In this document: in pieces, positions 1 to 7,154 of the stretch
Layout of the letters: every line of letters starts with the position of its first letter
Numbering within the stretch: the stretch's first letter is position 1
IMG/VR virus record: IMGVR_UViG_3300031857_011472
Coordinates: 1 to 24,944 of that record
DNA from: a virus
Strand: one strand, 5' to 3'
DNA: 24,944 bases
The notes under the pieces: model-generated
The model's input: only the letters and a program-made list of their open reading frames with translations
Databases searched by the model: none
Told to the model about the DNA's origin: nothing
Program-made: the position numbers and the translations under genes

Positions 1-629
1 GGTGATACAGTTCCACCAAAGAATTCAAATGCATCATCGTTAGCATAGATAGTTTGAACATTCTCAATGATTGTTCCACTACCAACACCACCTAATGTTA
101 GTGCGTTTATTTCCGAGTTTGGCATTGCTGCAATTCCTGCATATTCAATTCTTACAAAACGAAGAACACCACTATTATCTAAATCGTTTGTTCCACCAAA
201 TGGTCTACCTATACCACCTTCGATTGTTGGTTCTGATGTTCTATTGGTTTTTGCTCTACCCAATATAACAATACCACCCCAATCACCAGGTGCCTTTTCA
301 CCATTTGCTCTACCTGATGTAAATACAATTGGTTTTGTTGCAGTTCCTTCCGCAATTAATTGTGCTCCTCTTTCGATGCACAATGCTCCCTTTTCAGCTA
401 TATCAGATACGATTGTTGTACCCGGTTGAATGATAAGTTTTGCTCCATCGGTTACATATACATAACCTTTCAATGTCCAAACTTTATCCGCAGTTAAAGT
501 TGTTGTTGTATTAATGTTGCCGGTAAGTGTAGTTGATGTTGGAATGTTAATCGGTCCATCACCACCACCTAATTCTTTTTCGCAACTCAATAATCCAAAT
601 GCTAAAATAGCTACTAATAGTTTTCTCAT
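1..629 (-). CDS. Surface lipoprotein with right-handed beta-helix type repeats (3' end outside window)
   Basis: The translation starts with a lipoprotein signal peptide (MRKLLVAILAFGLLSC, lipobox LLSC, then EKE). A short Gly/Thr linker and a repeat-rich region follow, with phrases such as LTADKVWTLKGYVYV, IIQPGTTIVSD, PGDWGGIVILG, VLRFVRIEYAG and ALTLGGVGSGTIIENVQ. This pattern is typical of a Bacteroidetes lipoprotein family with parallel beta-helix repeats, often encoded beside TonB-dependent receptors. About 209 residues are visible and the rest lies beyond the left edge. The start codon overlaps the stop of the TonB receptor gene in an ATGA junction, so the two are probably co-translated. 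A role as the surface partner of the receptor (substrate capture) is inference; the ligand is unknown. Confidence 0.8.
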   Translation of the reverse strand, partial: MRKLLVAILAFGLLSCEKELGGGDGPINIPTSTTLTGNINTTTTLTADKVWTLKGYVYVTDGAKLIIQPGTTIVSDIAEKGALCIERGAQLIAEGTATKPIVFTSGRANGEKAPGDWGGIVILGRAKTNRTSEPTIEGGIGRPFGGTNDLDNSGVLRFVRIEYAGIAAMPNSEINALTLGGVGSGTIIENVQTIYANDDAFEFFGGTVS

Positions 630-2875
630 AAATTCAAATTTAATGTTAATGAAATTGTTTGTTCGTTGTTTGTTTTTATCAAATTTCGGTTTTGTAACTT
701 TTGATAATAGATTGATGGTTGCGCAAGTACATCACCTATTGCCAATTTTATTTCACCTTTATTCAATTTGTGTAAAAGAGTTATATCCAATACATCTCTA
801 CTATTTTCAAAGATGTTTGGGTAACCCTGAAATCCTACTGCTGATATTCTATCTCCAACTCTATTGTAAGTTATGTTGATAGTATTTTTCTTTTTGTGTA
901 TATTCACTCCACCATTTAACACATAGTTTGATTGTCCCTGCAATTGTCTTTTCATACCATTCACTTCTACTTCGGAATTCATTACCGAAAGATTTGTGTA
1001 GAAATCAAACCAACCATTTATTTTTTTACGAACTTCCAACTCAACACCATATAGGATAGCTGAATTGGGATTTGTATAAGTTAATAATAAGTTTGATGGA
1101 ACTGAACCATCTGCTACAATTTGTTCAATTGGTTTAATGAAGTTCTTACCAAATAAGGAAAGTGAAATATTCTCACCTGCCTTTGGATACCATTCGTATT
1201 TAAGGTCTACATTATATATGTCAGATTTTTCTAACTTTGAGTTTCCTAATATTTGTGCGTTTCTTACAAAATCATAATAAGCAAAATTAGCTACTTCTCT
1301 AAACTCTGGTCTTGCTAATGTTTTACTTAATGAAAATCTATACTTTGTTTTTTCTTCGTTGTATGAAAGATTTAGGGATGGTAGTATATCCAAATACTCT
1401 CTATCTACATTTACCTTCTGTCCACTAAAATCTGCGGTTGATACATCAAATAAATTATACTCACCTCTTAATCCGGTGTTTAATTTCCATTTACCGAATT
1501 CAGTATCATACATTGTGTAAAGAGAACCCAAATCAAAATCGGCTGTGTATTTATCCGTATTGTTTGTAATTTCATCCATCAAATCAGTTGACTGATATCT
1601 AAATACTCTAGCATTGAATCCTCTAATCTTTTTTAAGTATCCACCACCTACTTTTACTTTACCAAATTCTTTATTGATATTACCATTAAAAGAGTTCTCA
1701 TCCATTACACTCCAAAAACGATATGTATCTCTCCATGCGGTTTGGTATGGTTCGTTTACTCCTAATGATTTTGTAATTGGATTAACTCTATAATCGGGTT
1801 GCTCTCTAAAGATGTAATTGTATCCTAAATTAAAATCTAATGTTTTAATCTTACCATCGAATTGTGAATTAATTACAACGTTATTAATATGATTTGACGA
1901 TGTACTTCTTACGTTCTGAATATTATCAAAATTATCACCATTACGGGTTAGATATGTATCATCGGACTGATAGTTTACTAATGTTTTCCAACTATATCGA
2001 TTTTTACCTAAATAAGTTAAATTTAATAAACCATTTGCAGAAAATCTTTTTGTAAATAAAGTATCTTTATAATCGTATGCTAATTCGGTAGATGATTGAT
2101 AATCTTTTCTATCAATATAGTTTAAAACAAATGAGTTTCTAATTGTAGAACTTAATAATGCATTCCATTTACCTTTTTTATATCCAGCTGATAATCCACC
2201 ATTTAAATTTGGCAATGAAGTAAATCCTTCTACCATTGGGTTACCAAATTGTTTCGTAAATAATCTTTTATCACCATTTCCGCTAATTCTGTATTTGTAA
2301 GTAGATGGGAAGGTGGAAGGGAAATCAGTAGGTTGAACTAACTTGAAATCTTTCGAAGTTGAAACCGAGCCCCAACCACTTCCCAATGAGATATTAAAAA
2401 AGTTATCGGATACTTCTTTTGTTGAAACTTGCACCAAACCACCGGCCCAATCACCTGGTTGATTTGCGGATGCCGATTTAGCAACTATAATATTATCAAT
2501 TAAAGATGTTGGAATTATATCAAATGAAAATGCTCTTCTGTCAGGTTCAGTTGATGGTAATAGGGTTTTGTTTAATAAAGCCGAATTGTATCTATCCGCT
2601 AATCCTCTTACTAATACAAACTTATCGTTTTGTATTGTTACGCCACTTACTCTTTTAAGTGCATCACCCACATTTCTGTCAGGTGTTTTTTTAATAAAAT
2701 CAATAGATACTCCGTCCGAAACTACGGATGAATTACGAATTGTAGTTATTACAGCTGCTTCGGTGGATTTCTTGCCTGCCGAACGGACTGTTACCGTTGA
2801 TAATTGTTTGGAAAATAGGGTGTCTTGCGAATACGTTACAAATGGAAGTAACAATAATAAAAGAAACGATTTCAT
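626..2875 (-). CDS. TonB-dependent outer-membrane receptor
   Basis: 749 residues. The signal peptide MKSFLLLLLLPFVTYSQ leads directly into a plug domain (about residues 25-150) with the landmarks VGDALKRVSGVTIQ, FVLVRGLADRYN, IPTSLIDNIIVAKSASANQPGDWAGGLVQVSTK. A long region of alternating polar/aromatic beta-strands follows, with barrel-like phrases such as YRFSLSKTLARPEFRE and a beta-strand C terminus (ISLTLNLNL). In the family such proteins import siderophores, vitamins, glycans or peptides across the outer membrane using TonB energy. Most Bacteroidetes relatives carry an N-terminal carboxypeptidase-regulatory-like domain before the plug; here it is absent, so the gene is compact. The gene is intact and is followed by an overlapping lipoprotein gene. 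A TonB receptor in a phage is unusual. The substrate cannot be told from sequence. Confidence 0.88.
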   Translation of the reverse strand: MKSFLLLLLLPFVTYSQDTLFSKQLSTVTVRSAGKKSTEAAVITTIRNSSVVSDGVSIDFIKKTPDRNVGDALKRVSGVTIQNDKFVLVRGLADRYNSALLNKTLLPSTEPDRRAFSFDIIPTSLIDNIIVAKSASANQPGDWAGGLVQVSTKEVSDNFFNISLGSGWGSVSTSKDFKLVQPTDFPSTFPSTYKYRISGNGDKRLFTKQFGNPMVEGFTSLPNLNGGLSAGYKKGKWNALLSSTIRNSFVLNYIDRKDYQSSTELAYDYKDTLFTKRFSANGLLNLTYLGKNRYSWKTLVNYQSDDTYLTRNGDNFDNIQNVRSTSSNHINNVVINSQFDGKIKTLDFNLGYNYIFREQPDYRVNPITKSLGVNEPYQTAWRDTYRFWSVMDENSFNGNINKEFGKVKVGGGYLKKIRGFNARVFRYQSTDLMDEITNNTDKYTADFDLGSLYTMYDTEFGKWKLNTGLRGEYNLFDVSTADFSGQKVNVDREYLDILPSLNLSYNEEKTKYRFSLSKTLARPEFREVANFAYYDFVRNAQILGNSKLEKSDIYNVDLKYEWYPKAGENISLSLFGKNFIKPIEQIVADGSVPSNLLLTYTNPNSAILYGVELEVRKKINGWFDFYTNLSVMNSEVEVNGMKRQLQGQSNYVLNGGVNIHKKKNTINITYNRVGDRISAVGFQGYPNIFENSRDVLDITLLHKLNKGEIKLAIGDVLAQPSIYYQKLQNRNLIKTNNEQTISLTLNLNL

Positions 2876-2947
2876 AAAGTCATTTAAGTTAGTTCCTCAA
2901 TAACTATGTAATCGTTTCTCTAAATAGGGTATTTCAATATTAAGAAA

Positions 2948-3283
2948 TTATGAAGAAATTCCACAAAGTGTTAAGAATTCAGATGCATTATGTATTACAT
3001 CTTCTGATTTGAATTTTCTTAACATAGCCTCTGCTATTTCCTTTCTATTGTTCATATCATCTACCATACGAATAATTTCAGCAACACCTACAACCATATC
3101 TCTATCGTTTTCATGACCTGGCGCAACTTCTACTTCTTTGATTGGAGTATTATCGTTTCCACATTTGTGACAAGTATATGGATGTTTCCTACCTTCGGAT
3201 ATTTTCCAAGTCCAATCACACTTATCGCAAATTACTTTACCATTAGAAACTTTTTCTTTTAATAAACTACTTAATCTTATCAT
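2948..3283 (-). CDS. Zinc-ribbon protein with N-terminal capsid-targeting-like tag
   Basis: 111 residues. It begins MIRLSSLLKE, almost the same as the next gene upstream, with an L-x-E motif whose Glu is residue 10. A four-cysteine zinc ribbon follows (C19-x2-C22, then C38-x2-C41, in the context ICDKCDWTW and YTCHKCGND). The C-terminal ~60 residues look helical (VVGVAEIIRMVDDMNNRKEIAEAML). The start overlaps the stop of the preceding gene in a TAATG junction. Inference: the first ten residues target the protein to the phage prohead and are removed by the prohead protease, leaving a small internal head protein. The function of the ribbon is unknown. Confidence 0.75.
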   Translation of the reverse strand: MIRLSSLLKEKVSNGKVICDKCDWTWKISEGRKHPYTCHKCGNDNTPIKEVEVAPGHENDRDMVVGVAEIIRMVDDMNNRKEIAEAMLRKFKSEDVIHNASEFLTLCGISS

Positions 3284-3567
3284 TATTTTAATTTATTATA
3301 AAATTTATCGTATATAGTTTGCTTAATTTGTATAGGTAATTTTAATTTTCTATCTTTAATATAATCATCTAACTTGACCGATTTTACGGAATACTTATAA
3401 TCAAATTTAGCCATTGGTTTTGATTTTAAAGTTATGTCTACCAATGTATCTCCATTTTTATCCCAGCCCTTAGATGGATAAGATAAAACGGTATCTTTTA
3501 AAAATTCTTCAAAAGAAACTTTTTTTGATTTTTTTACTTCTTTTAATAAACTACTTAATTTTATCAT
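3254..3567. repeat. Direct DNA repeat encoding the N-terminal tag (copies 3254-3283 and 3538-3567)
   Basis: Two 30-base copies on the plus strand (3254-3283 and 3538-3567) differ at one position and contain the block TTTTAATAAACTACTTAAT. On the minus strand each is the first ten codons of a gene, from ATG to the L-K-E codons. The third tagged gene (start 4177) shares the peptide pattern (MIELKSILNE) but its DNA has diverged more. Identity confined to the 5' ends of unrelated genes points to duplication or copying of the tag as a module. Confidence 0.75.
3283..3567 (-). CDS. Small basic protein with N-terminal capsid-targeting-like tag
   Basis: 94 residues, lysine-rich, with no recognised domain. 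I chose the internal ATG giving MIKLSSLLKE rather than an upstream in-frame start that would run back into the 202-aa gene. This choice matches the start of the two neighbouring tagged genes and leaves a 1-base gap after the upstream stop. The remainder (KKSKKVSFEEFLKD, WDKNGDTLVDITLKSKPMA) predicts mixed alpha/beta. The TAATG junction with the next gene suggests coupled translation. The tag ends in L-K-E at residue 10. A head-internal role is inferred from the tag alone. Confidence 0.72.
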   Translation of the reverse strand: MIKLSSLLKEVKKSKKVSFEEFLKDTVLSYPSKGWDKNGDTLVDITLKSKPMAKFDYKYSVKSVKLDDYIKDRKLKLPIQIKQTIYDKFYNKLK

Positions 3568-3568
3568 A

Positions 3569-4177
3569 TTATTTACATTTTTTCCAACCACCACCTTTTG
3601 ATTTGTAGTTCTTTGCAGCCCATCCGTTTGCATACGCAGATGGATATACATCGAATTTCTTTTTAGCGGCAGATTTAGATGCTGACCATTTACCTGGGTC
3701 AGTTGGACAATTCTTTTCCAAGAATAATTCCAGTTTTTCTTCTATTGTCATGATTTCGTTTTTCTTTTTACCAGCACAATGTGCTTTTTGTGAGAATCCT
3801 TTTGGGTTAGAACAATTGATTGAGTTCTTATATTTTGTACTCCACTTTTCTTCCAATCCTTCACTAGCTCCTGTCTTTACAAATGTTGGTTTTTGACCTT
3901 TTGATTTTTCACCACCTTTCTTAGCATCTCCTGCTTTGGATTGTGCAGCTCTTTTTCTTTTTACAAATGTAGCAATACCATCTTTACCTAACTTAGCTGC
4001 TTTTTCTTTTGATAAACAAGCTGCATATGAATCTCCTTTCTCACTATCTCCACATTTACCAGCTTTCTCTCCTTTAGTATTATATCTATCCCAGCCACCA
4101 CCAGTAGTAGAGCCTTCACCACCTTTACCAAACCATTTGCGGAGGTCTTCGTTTAATATTGATTTTAATTCAATCAC
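3569..4177 (-). CDS. Basic mosaic protein, DUF5872-like N-terminal domain, with capsid-targeting-like tag
   Basis: 202 residues with a GTG start. The tag MIELKSILNE comes first, with L-N-E ending at residue 10. A domain with DLRKWFGKGGEG, GGGWDRYNTKGEKAGKCGD and SYAACLSKEKAAKLG, then FVKRKRAAQSKAG, resembles the DUF5872-type domain known from viral proteins. A second motif block reads KYKNSINCSNPKGFSQKAHC, and a third C-terminal module reads KKKFDVYPSAYANGWAAK then GGGWKKC. All three blocks recur in large-phage proteins. The protein is very rich in Lys and Gly, which suggests nucleic-acid contact. The GTG overlaps the stop of the 35-aa gene by one base (TAGTG). A packaged DNA-associated head protein is my inference. 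Confidence 0.75.
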   Translation of the reverse strand: MIELKSILNEDLRKWFGKGGEGSTTGGGWDRYNTKGEKAGKCGDSEKGDSYAACLSKEKAAKLGKDGIATFVKRKRAAQSKAGDAKKGGEKSKGQKPTFVKTGASEGLEEKWSTKYKNSINCSNPKGFSQKAHCAGKKKNEIMTIEEKLELFLEKNCPTDPGKWSASKSAAKKKFDVYPSAYANGWAAKNYKSKGGGWKKCK

Positions 4178-4284
4178 TATTTTAATTTATTTAATATTGC
4201 TAAATTTGCATCTATTAATTTCTTTTTCTTCAAACCACTTCTTCTACTTCTCATTGGTTTTGGTTTTTTTGCTGCACTTCCCAT
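4177..4284 (-). CDS. 35-aa highly basic microprotein
   Basis: Begins MGSAAKKPKPMRSRRSGLKK and ends in a short helix-like tail (LIDANLAILNKLK); about a third of the residues are Lys or Arg. It fills exactly the space between the CsgG-like gene stop (4 bases away) and the GTG of the 202-aa gene, with which its TAG stop shares one base. This fit and the bias toward small basic residues support a real gene. It has no known family. A nucleic-acid-binding or head-internal role is possible but unproven. Confidence 0.55.
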   Translation of the reverse strand: MGSAAKKPKPMRSRRSGLKKKKLIDANLAILNKLK

Positions 4285-4288
4285 ATTA

Positions 4289-5017
4289 TTACTTAGCGAA
4301 TACGCCCTTTTTAATTAATTTATCTAAAATGTTTGCACATGCTACATCCAATGCTTTCTTAGTTGAAATACTAATTGTTGATTGGTTAAACTTAATTGGG
4401 TCTATTGAAGCATCCGAAACTAATGTTAATTGTCTAGTTGTTTTTGCTTCACCCAAACCAGATGCTGCTATAATTGCTCCAGTTTCTGCATTTGTGAATC
4501 TAACCTGTAAACCTAAACGAGTTACCATATTATCTTTAATACCATCCTTTAGGTTGATAGTTTCATCTTCCGATACTGAATAATCATACACCTCAATTTC
4601 TACAAAGTAGTGTGCTAATTTAATATTTCCTCTACCATTAATTTTGTTTTCAGAAATTCCAGCGTTTGATGCTTTGAATTGTTGCACCATTCTGTTTTTG
4701 ATTTCAGTTTTATCTTCGGTGAATTCGAATCTATTAAGATTATCCAAATATTCTAATACGATGTTTGCAACACCCAATCCAACTCTCTTTTCTTTTAGTT
4801 CAGGATACATTTCGTACACTTCTTCACCAATACCACACTTTAGAATTTGTATGTACTTTTTAGGTCCTTCATAATCCATATAAGCAGATATATCTCTTTT
4901 CTTTTCAAAATCCGCCTTAAATTCTTCCGTCTTTGTACTTCCTATTGTTTGCGCAGTTACTACACTTACACCACTCGTAATCAACAATATACCTAATAAT
5001 ACTAATAATTTTTTCAT
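4289..5017 (-). CDS. Secreted CsgG-like protein
   Basis: 242 residues. A signal peptide (MKKLLVLLGILLITSGVSVV, probably cleaved after TAQ) is followed by a CsgG-type fold: KRVGLGVANIVLEYLDN, KLAHYFVEIEVYDYS, VTRLGLQVRFTNAETGAIIAA and a C-terminal helix with FNQSTISISTKKALD and ANILDKLIKK. CsgG forms the outer-membrane curli secretion pore, and CsgG-like proteins are known in several marine T4-like phages. Unlike bacterial CsgG there is no lipobox cysteine. It shares several landmarks with the 218-aa protein starting at 14516, so the two are probably paralogs. It sits directly after an outer-membrane-barrel candidate. Whether it makes a pore is not shown by the sequence. Confidence 0.68.
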   Translation of the reverse strand: MKKLLVLLGILLITSGVSVVTAQTIGSTKTEEFKADFEKKRDISAYMDYEGPKKYIQILKCGIGEEVYEMYPELKEKRVGLGVANIVLEYLDNLNRFEFTEDKTEIKNRMVQQFKASNAGISENKINGRGNIKLAHYFVEIEVYDYSVSEDETINLKDGIKDNMVTRLGLQVRFTNAETGAIIAASGLGEAKTTRQLTLVSDASIDPIKFNQSTISISTKKALDVACANILDKLIKKGVFAK

Positions 5018-5033
5018 ACATATCTATTTTTTA

Positions 5034-5042
5034 TATAAATAT
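5034..5042 (-). promoter_or_regulatory. Candidate class 2 (late-type) promoter element
   Basis: The coding strand reads GATATTTATATAA about 18-25 bases upstream of the CsgG-like start, in the gap after the previous gene. It matches the ATATTTAT(A/G) motif found in seven gaps of this window, with no TTTG box 20 bases upstream. Confidence 0.35.
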
Positions 5043-5043
5043 C

Positions 5044-5943
5044 TTAAAATTGAAAGTTCGTACCAATCATAAACATAATTGGATTAGATTTCTTATAACC
5101 TACCGATTCTGATAATTTATCCCAAGTTGTGTTATATCTGATATTGGTGTTTAATATAAACCTTTTAGTTATTTTCCAATCCATAGATGTACCATAATAT
5201 AAGTCCAAATTGAAATCATTCAAATATGCTAAATCTGATTCAGTACCATCTTTGAATACTTTGTAGATATCACTCATAGCAAATATTTGTGGTGATATAT
5301 TAACTCTTTTTGTTTTAAGTGTATATGTGTACATTAACATTCCTTTGTAAGTAGTTTGTGATGATGCTGGCATTTGTGGATAAATCAAATCTAAAAAATC
5401 ACCATTGATATCAATCGTATATTTTCCTTCCCACTCACCTTGATATGAATCCCAATATGTTTTTGATGCCGTTAAACTATATCCAAATGTTCCAAACTTT
5501 TTAGTTCTGAATACATCTATAAATGAAATGTTAATATCTTTTTGGAAATCAAAATCCGTTGAATAAAATGTTTGTATCGTTGTTGTTCTCTTATCGGTAT
5601 TTCTACTAAAACCATAACCTACTCCATAATAATTCCATATAGGATTTATTGATGCGGCAAATGAGTGTCCCCATTTACCATTCATTGATGATTTGCTATA
5701 CCCTAAATTTAAAGTAGTTGATACCTGCTTTCCTATTATACCAACTGATAAGTTTGATGATGAAAGAACATCTTTTGAAAAATCAATATAAGATTGTAAT
5801 ATACCCACATCATTCCAGTCATCGCTCTCTCCAAATAATTCTTTTGCAGATAATTGTAATGTATCAGGTTTTACAATTTGTGCGTTTGAAACAAAACCTA
5901 TACAAAATAAGAATACTATGATTATTAGTTTTTTCATATTCAT
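5044..5943 (-). CDS. Outer-membrane beta-barrel candidate
   Basis: 299 residues. The signal peptide is KKLIIIVFLFCIGFVSNAQ. Long amphipathic beta-strands follow (VSTTLNLGYSKSS, WNYYGVGYGFSRN, TFGYSLTASKTYW, MLMYTYTLKTKRVNISPQIF, FILNTNIRYNTTW), and the chain ends in a strand with a C-terminal phenylalanine (MIGTNFQF), the usual barrel-assembly signature. No family is recognised. Two starts are possible, MNMKK here or the second Met six bases downstream (5937); the class 2 promoter motif overlaps the first, which slightly favours the second. It directly precedes the secreted CsgG-like gene and may act with it at the outer membrane (inference). Confidence 0.7.
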   Translation of the reverse strand: MNMKKLIIIVFLFCIGFVSNAQIVKPDTLQLSAKELFGESDDWNDVGILQSYIDFSKDVLSSSNLSVGIIGKQVSTTLNLGYSKSSMNGKWGHSFAASINPIWNYYGVGYGFSRNTDKRTTTIQTFYSTDFDFQKDINISFIDVFRTKKFGTFGYSLTASKTYWDSYQGEWEGKYTIDINGDFLDLIYPQMPASSQTTYKGMLMYTYTLKTKRVNISPQIFAMSDIYKVFKDGTESDLAYLNDFNLDLYYGTSMDWKITKRFILNTNIRYNTTWDKLSESVGYKKSNPIMFMIGTNFQF

Positions 5944-5949
5944 AAATAT
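5942..5949 (-). promoter_or_regulatory. Candidate class 2 (late-type) promoter element
   Basis: The coding strand reads TTTATATTTATGAATATG immediately after the terminator hairpin and overlapping the first possible ATG of the 299-aa gene. If used, the message would be nearly leaderless. Same ATATTTAT(A/G) core as in six other gaps. Confidence 0.28.
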
Positions 5950-5952
5950 AAA

Positions 5953-5978
5953 AAAGGGAGAAACGATGTTCTCCCTTT
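5953..5978 (-). terminator. Rho-independent terminator after the DUF2589 pair
   Basis: A ten-base-pair stem (AAAGGGAGAA with TTCTCCCTTT) encloses a six-base loop. On the coding strand it is followed by a T run (CCCTTTTTTATATTT). It lies 3 bases after the stop of the 158-aa gene. It is nearly identical in sequence to the hairpin at 7384-7411. Confidence 0.85.
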
Positions 5979-5981
5979 AAT

Positions 5982-6458
5982 TTACTTTACATTTGGGTCT
6001 TCTAGATTTTTGATATATTCATCAATTAATCTACTTACGGCTTCAGGTTTATCATCCGCCTTAAACTTAACCTTTATTTTAGCCATACCTGTTTCATGTG
6101 GATTAAATCCAGAATCAACCTCAATACCTTTGATATTGTGTTCATATCCTTTTTTCTTAAATAACCCTAATAGAGATTTTTTAAGACTGGATACTTCTTT
6201 ATCTTCATCACCAAATATAAGTCTACAAGAGAACTCAATATCTAGTTCATCCAATCCAATAGATGAGTGGTCTGCTAAAATATAAAGAGGTACAACCAAA
6301 TCCTTACCACCTATATTAAAAGTGTGAGTTTTGGGTGTACCATCTTCATTGAAATAGTTTCGGAGAGCATTAATATGCTGTCTTTCACTTATACCTTGAG
6401 AAACCATGGCGGCCTCTAAAAGACCGCCAACTAGTTCCTCTACATTTAATCTTGCCAT
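5982..6458 (-). CDS. DUF2589-like protein, short paralog
   Basis: 158 residues, no signal peptide. The N terminus MARLNVEELVGGLLEAAMVS is helical. A beta-rich part follows with FNIGGKDLVVPLYILADHSS, LDELDIEFSCRLIF and MAKIKVKFKADDKPEAVSRLIDEYI. The order (VPL segment, a beta strand pattern x-x-D-I-E-F, a final VKVKFK strand and an amphipathic helix) follows the DUF2589 family, whose function is unknown. The larger DUF2589 protein lies 24 bases upstream and the two probably interact (inference). The gene ends in a strong terminator. Confidence 0.6.
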   Translation of the reverse strand: MARLNVEELVGGLLEAAMVSQGISERQHINALRNYFNEDGTPKTHTFNIGGKDLVVPLYILADHSSIGLDELDIEFSCRLIFGDEDKEVSSLKKSLLGLFKKKGYEHNIKGIEVDSGFNPHETGMAKIKVKFKADDKPEAVSRLIDEYIKNLEDPNVK

Positions 6459-6482
6459 AATATAACCTTTATTATTTAATTA

Positions 6483-7079
6483 TTACTTTCTTTCTTCAGT
6501 AAGTGGAATTAAAGATGGTTCTAACATTTGAGTTAGGTAATCTGATAATTTCAACATACCTTCAGTTGCTGGTAATTGTTCAGCGTGTACTTTTACATTG
6601 TATTTTGCTGAGTTGTCAGTACTTCTAGTGTTTTCTTTGTTGGTTGCAACTTTACCTGCTACTTTAGCGCTAAAGCTCATACCCCACCATCTTCCGCTTG
6701 CAGATGCTTCATAGCTGTTTTCAGTAGCTACCGTATCTTTTGATGCTTCTGATGTTTTTACTTCCATAGAGAATTCAATATCTGCTGAAGTAATTGCTAA
6801 TGAAGGTAATGGTACTAATGGTAACATCGGAACTTTGTTATACAATTTTTGTATTTCTTGTTCTCCAGTTTGACCGTTTGTAACAACACGATTCATTTCT
6901 ACATCTAATGAACGAGCAGATGTTTTACCTGTCTTTTCATCTTTTACGAAAGCTACTTCAGAAATGTATTTCCAAGTTACTTCGTTTAATTTTGCCTGTC
7001 CTTTAGCCATTCCAACGATAGGGGAAACAATTAGTTCCTCTATTGGAAGTCCTGCGAATTGGTCTGCGATTCCTGCCAT
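6483..7079 (-). CDS. DUF2589 family protein
   Basis: 198 residues, cytoplasmic by prediction. It begins MAGIADQFAGLPIEELIVSP and continues with IVGMAKGQAKLNEVTWKYI, VPMLPLVPLPSLAITSADIE and FSMEVKTSEASKD. A long Ala/Ser/Lys region (FSAKVAGKVATNKENT, YNVKVHAEQLPATEGMLKLS) and the end LTQMLEPSLIPLTEE follow. The N-terminal helix, the VPL(V)PLPSL segment and the IEF-type strand are the marks of DUF2589 proteins, found in many Bacteroidetes and some phages. Biochemistry is unknown; the repeated beta structure would suit a self-assembling structural protein (inference). It lies between a zinc-ribbon gene and the second DUF2589-like gene. Confidence 0.75.
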   Translation of the reverse strand: MAGIADQFAGLPIEELIVSPIVGMAKGQAKLNEVTWKYISEVAFVKDEKTGKTSARSLDVEMNRVVTNGQTGEQEIQKLYNKVPMLPLVPLPSLAITSADIEFSMEVKTSEASKDTVATENSYEASASGRWWGMSFSAKVAGKVATNKENTRSTDNSAKYNVKVHAEQLPATEGMLKLSDYLTQMLEPSLIPLTEERK

Positions 7080-7121
7080 AAAATTTTATTTTTTGAATTA
7101 AATTAGTATAACTTGTTCTTC

Positions 7122-7130
7122 ATAAATATC
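7122..7130 (-). promoter_or_regulatory. Candidate class 2 (late-type) promoter element
   Basis: The coding strand reads CTGATATTTATGAAGA, 43-50 bases upstream of the DUF2589 gene start in a 75-base gap. ATATTTAT(A/G) core without a -33 TTTG box at 20 bases. Confidence 0.33.
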
Positions 7131-7154
7131 AGAAATTATCAAAACACCATATGG

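Noticed and set aside
67-429. Plus-strand reading frame at the left edge
   Set aside because: The minus strand encodes the beta-helix lipoprotein with a lipobox and family motifs through the same bases.
2876-2947. Promoter for the TonB receptor
   Set aside because: The gap holds CCCTATTTAGAG and TTGAGGAAC, weakly like the class 2 motif and a Shine-Dalgarno site, but neither matches well enough to call.
3936-4583. Open reading frame of 215 codons on the plus strand
   Set aside because: It lies opposite the 202-aa mosaic, 35-aa and CsgG-like genes, which have recognisable motifs; the plus-strand product is low-complexity Leu/Ser/Phe without any domain.
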